A DNA stretch of 64,000 nucleotides, taken from positions 28,040 to 92,039 of the forward strand of contig CALUMK010000010.1 of NCBI GenBank assembly GCA_944321735.1. The letters are read 5' to 3'. Position numbers and translations under genes: made by a program. Under the pieces are notes generated by a model. It was not told where the DNA came from and searched no databases. It saw nothing but the letters and a program-made list of their open reading frames with translations. Position 1 is the first letter of the stretch; each line of letters starts with the position of its first letter. Shown one piece after another: positions 63,699 through 64,000 of the stretch. The stretch is from an uncultured Bacteroidales bacterium (lineage in GTDB: Bacteria; Bacteroidota; Bacteroidia; Bacteroidales; P3).

Positions 63699-64000
63699 AA
63701 AAAGCGTTTAGAACGAGTGGATTCAAGGCATCGCGAGGGTGAGAAAAGCAAAATCCACTCCATAACGGTAAAAAGCGTTTCCGGCAGGCAGATACGAGGC
63801 GTCGAGCCGCCGGGCAGGGAGGGAGCGTACTTCTGTACGTGACCGACCTGCACAAGGCTCGCAACGAAGTAGATGCAATAACACCGTAATAAAAAGCGTT
63901 TAGAACGAGTGGATTCAAGGCACCGCGAGGGTGAGAAAAGCAAAATCCACTCCATAACGGTAAAAAGCGTTTCCGGCAGGCAGATACGAGGCGTCGAGCC
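63699..64000. repeat. Right-edge tandem repeat of 192 bp (R4), truncated by the window
   Basis: One full unit (63699-63890) is followed by the first 110 bp of a second (63891-64000), with a single mismatch seen between them. Each unit starts AAAAAGCGTTTAGAACGAGT and contains a 9-bp inverted pair GAGTGGATT / AATCCACTC. After a second AAAAAGCGTTT it contains an R2-family core. The array probably continues beyond the window. No protein is supported. Confidence 0.85.
63783..63886 (+). repeat. Hairpin-armed repeat family (R2), copy 3, inside the R4 unit
   Basis: The blocks AGATACGAGGCG, GGAGCGTACT-TCT-GTACGTGA and GCAACGAAGTAG occur in the same order and similar spacing as in the copies at 9593-9718 and 2354-2634, on the opposite strand. 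Outer arms are weaker here. A fourth copy begins at 63975 and is cut off by the window end. Confidence 0.65.

Overview
The window is chromosomal DNA from a member of the Bacteroidota, almost certainly order Bacteroidales. The evidence is a SusC/SusD pair, lipoproteins of the Bacteroidetes type, a type IX secretion (T9SS) cargo protein with a C-terminal sorting domain, two DUF2723/GT117 membrane glycosyltransferases, AraC regulators fused to TPR or membrane sensor domains, and promoters of the TTTG / TAnnTTTG type. Genus cannot be fixed from the sequence alone. No tRNA, rRNA or CRISPR array was seen.

Layout. 1-6.4 kb: topB, then a 1.25 kb non-coding stretch with two copies of a small transposable element, then an AT-richer type II restriction-modification island (C5-cytosine methyltransferase plus MvaI/BcnI-like endonuclease). 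6.4-9.7 kb: flavin reductase, DedA protein, DUF2147 protein and acyl-ACP thioesterase. 9.9-19.8 kb: outer-membrane uptake, with a TonB receptor and its beta-helix lipoprotein facing a SusC/SusD pair. 20-26.4 kb: CapD-like sugar dehydratase, YraN, ROK kinase, a coiled-coil membrane protein, ComF and a cyclophilin. 26.5-37.9 kb: a long co-directional run (pheS, M28 cyclotransferase-like lipoprotein, flippase, dut, sugar nucleotidyltransferase, TPR lipoprotein, DUF4292 lipoprotein, EnvC-like activator, LOG family, thioredoxin-fold protein) devoted largely to envelope construction. 38.1-47.4 kb: an RsmI-Nudix fusion, a four-unit 193-202 bp tandem repeat, and tandem GT117 genes with a small membrane protein. 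47.4-55 kb: MFS transporter, TPR-AraC regulator and a giant T9SS cargo. 55-58.8 kb: pnp, rpsO and a RelE-type toxin-antitoxin pair. 58.9-64 kb: BASS transporter, hutI, membrane-anchored AraC regulator, a GA microsatellite, a glycine-rich membrane protein and a second tandem repeat running off the window.

The least explained content is non-coding. (1) A 192-193 bp MITE-like element occurs four times, each copy with the same 19-bp terminal inverted repeats and each flanked by its own 5-bp AT-rich target duplication. This is direct evidence of transposition. (2) A second family keeps a conserved core between inverted arms whose sequence differs from copy to copy yet remains self-complementary; copies lie at 2.4, 9.6 and 63.8 kb. 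(3) Two unrelated tandem arrays of about 192-202 bp period are built of hairpins. No transposase for any of these is present in the window.

Work was by reading alone. Domain calls rest on recognisable motifs, and residue positions marked 'about' are estimates.
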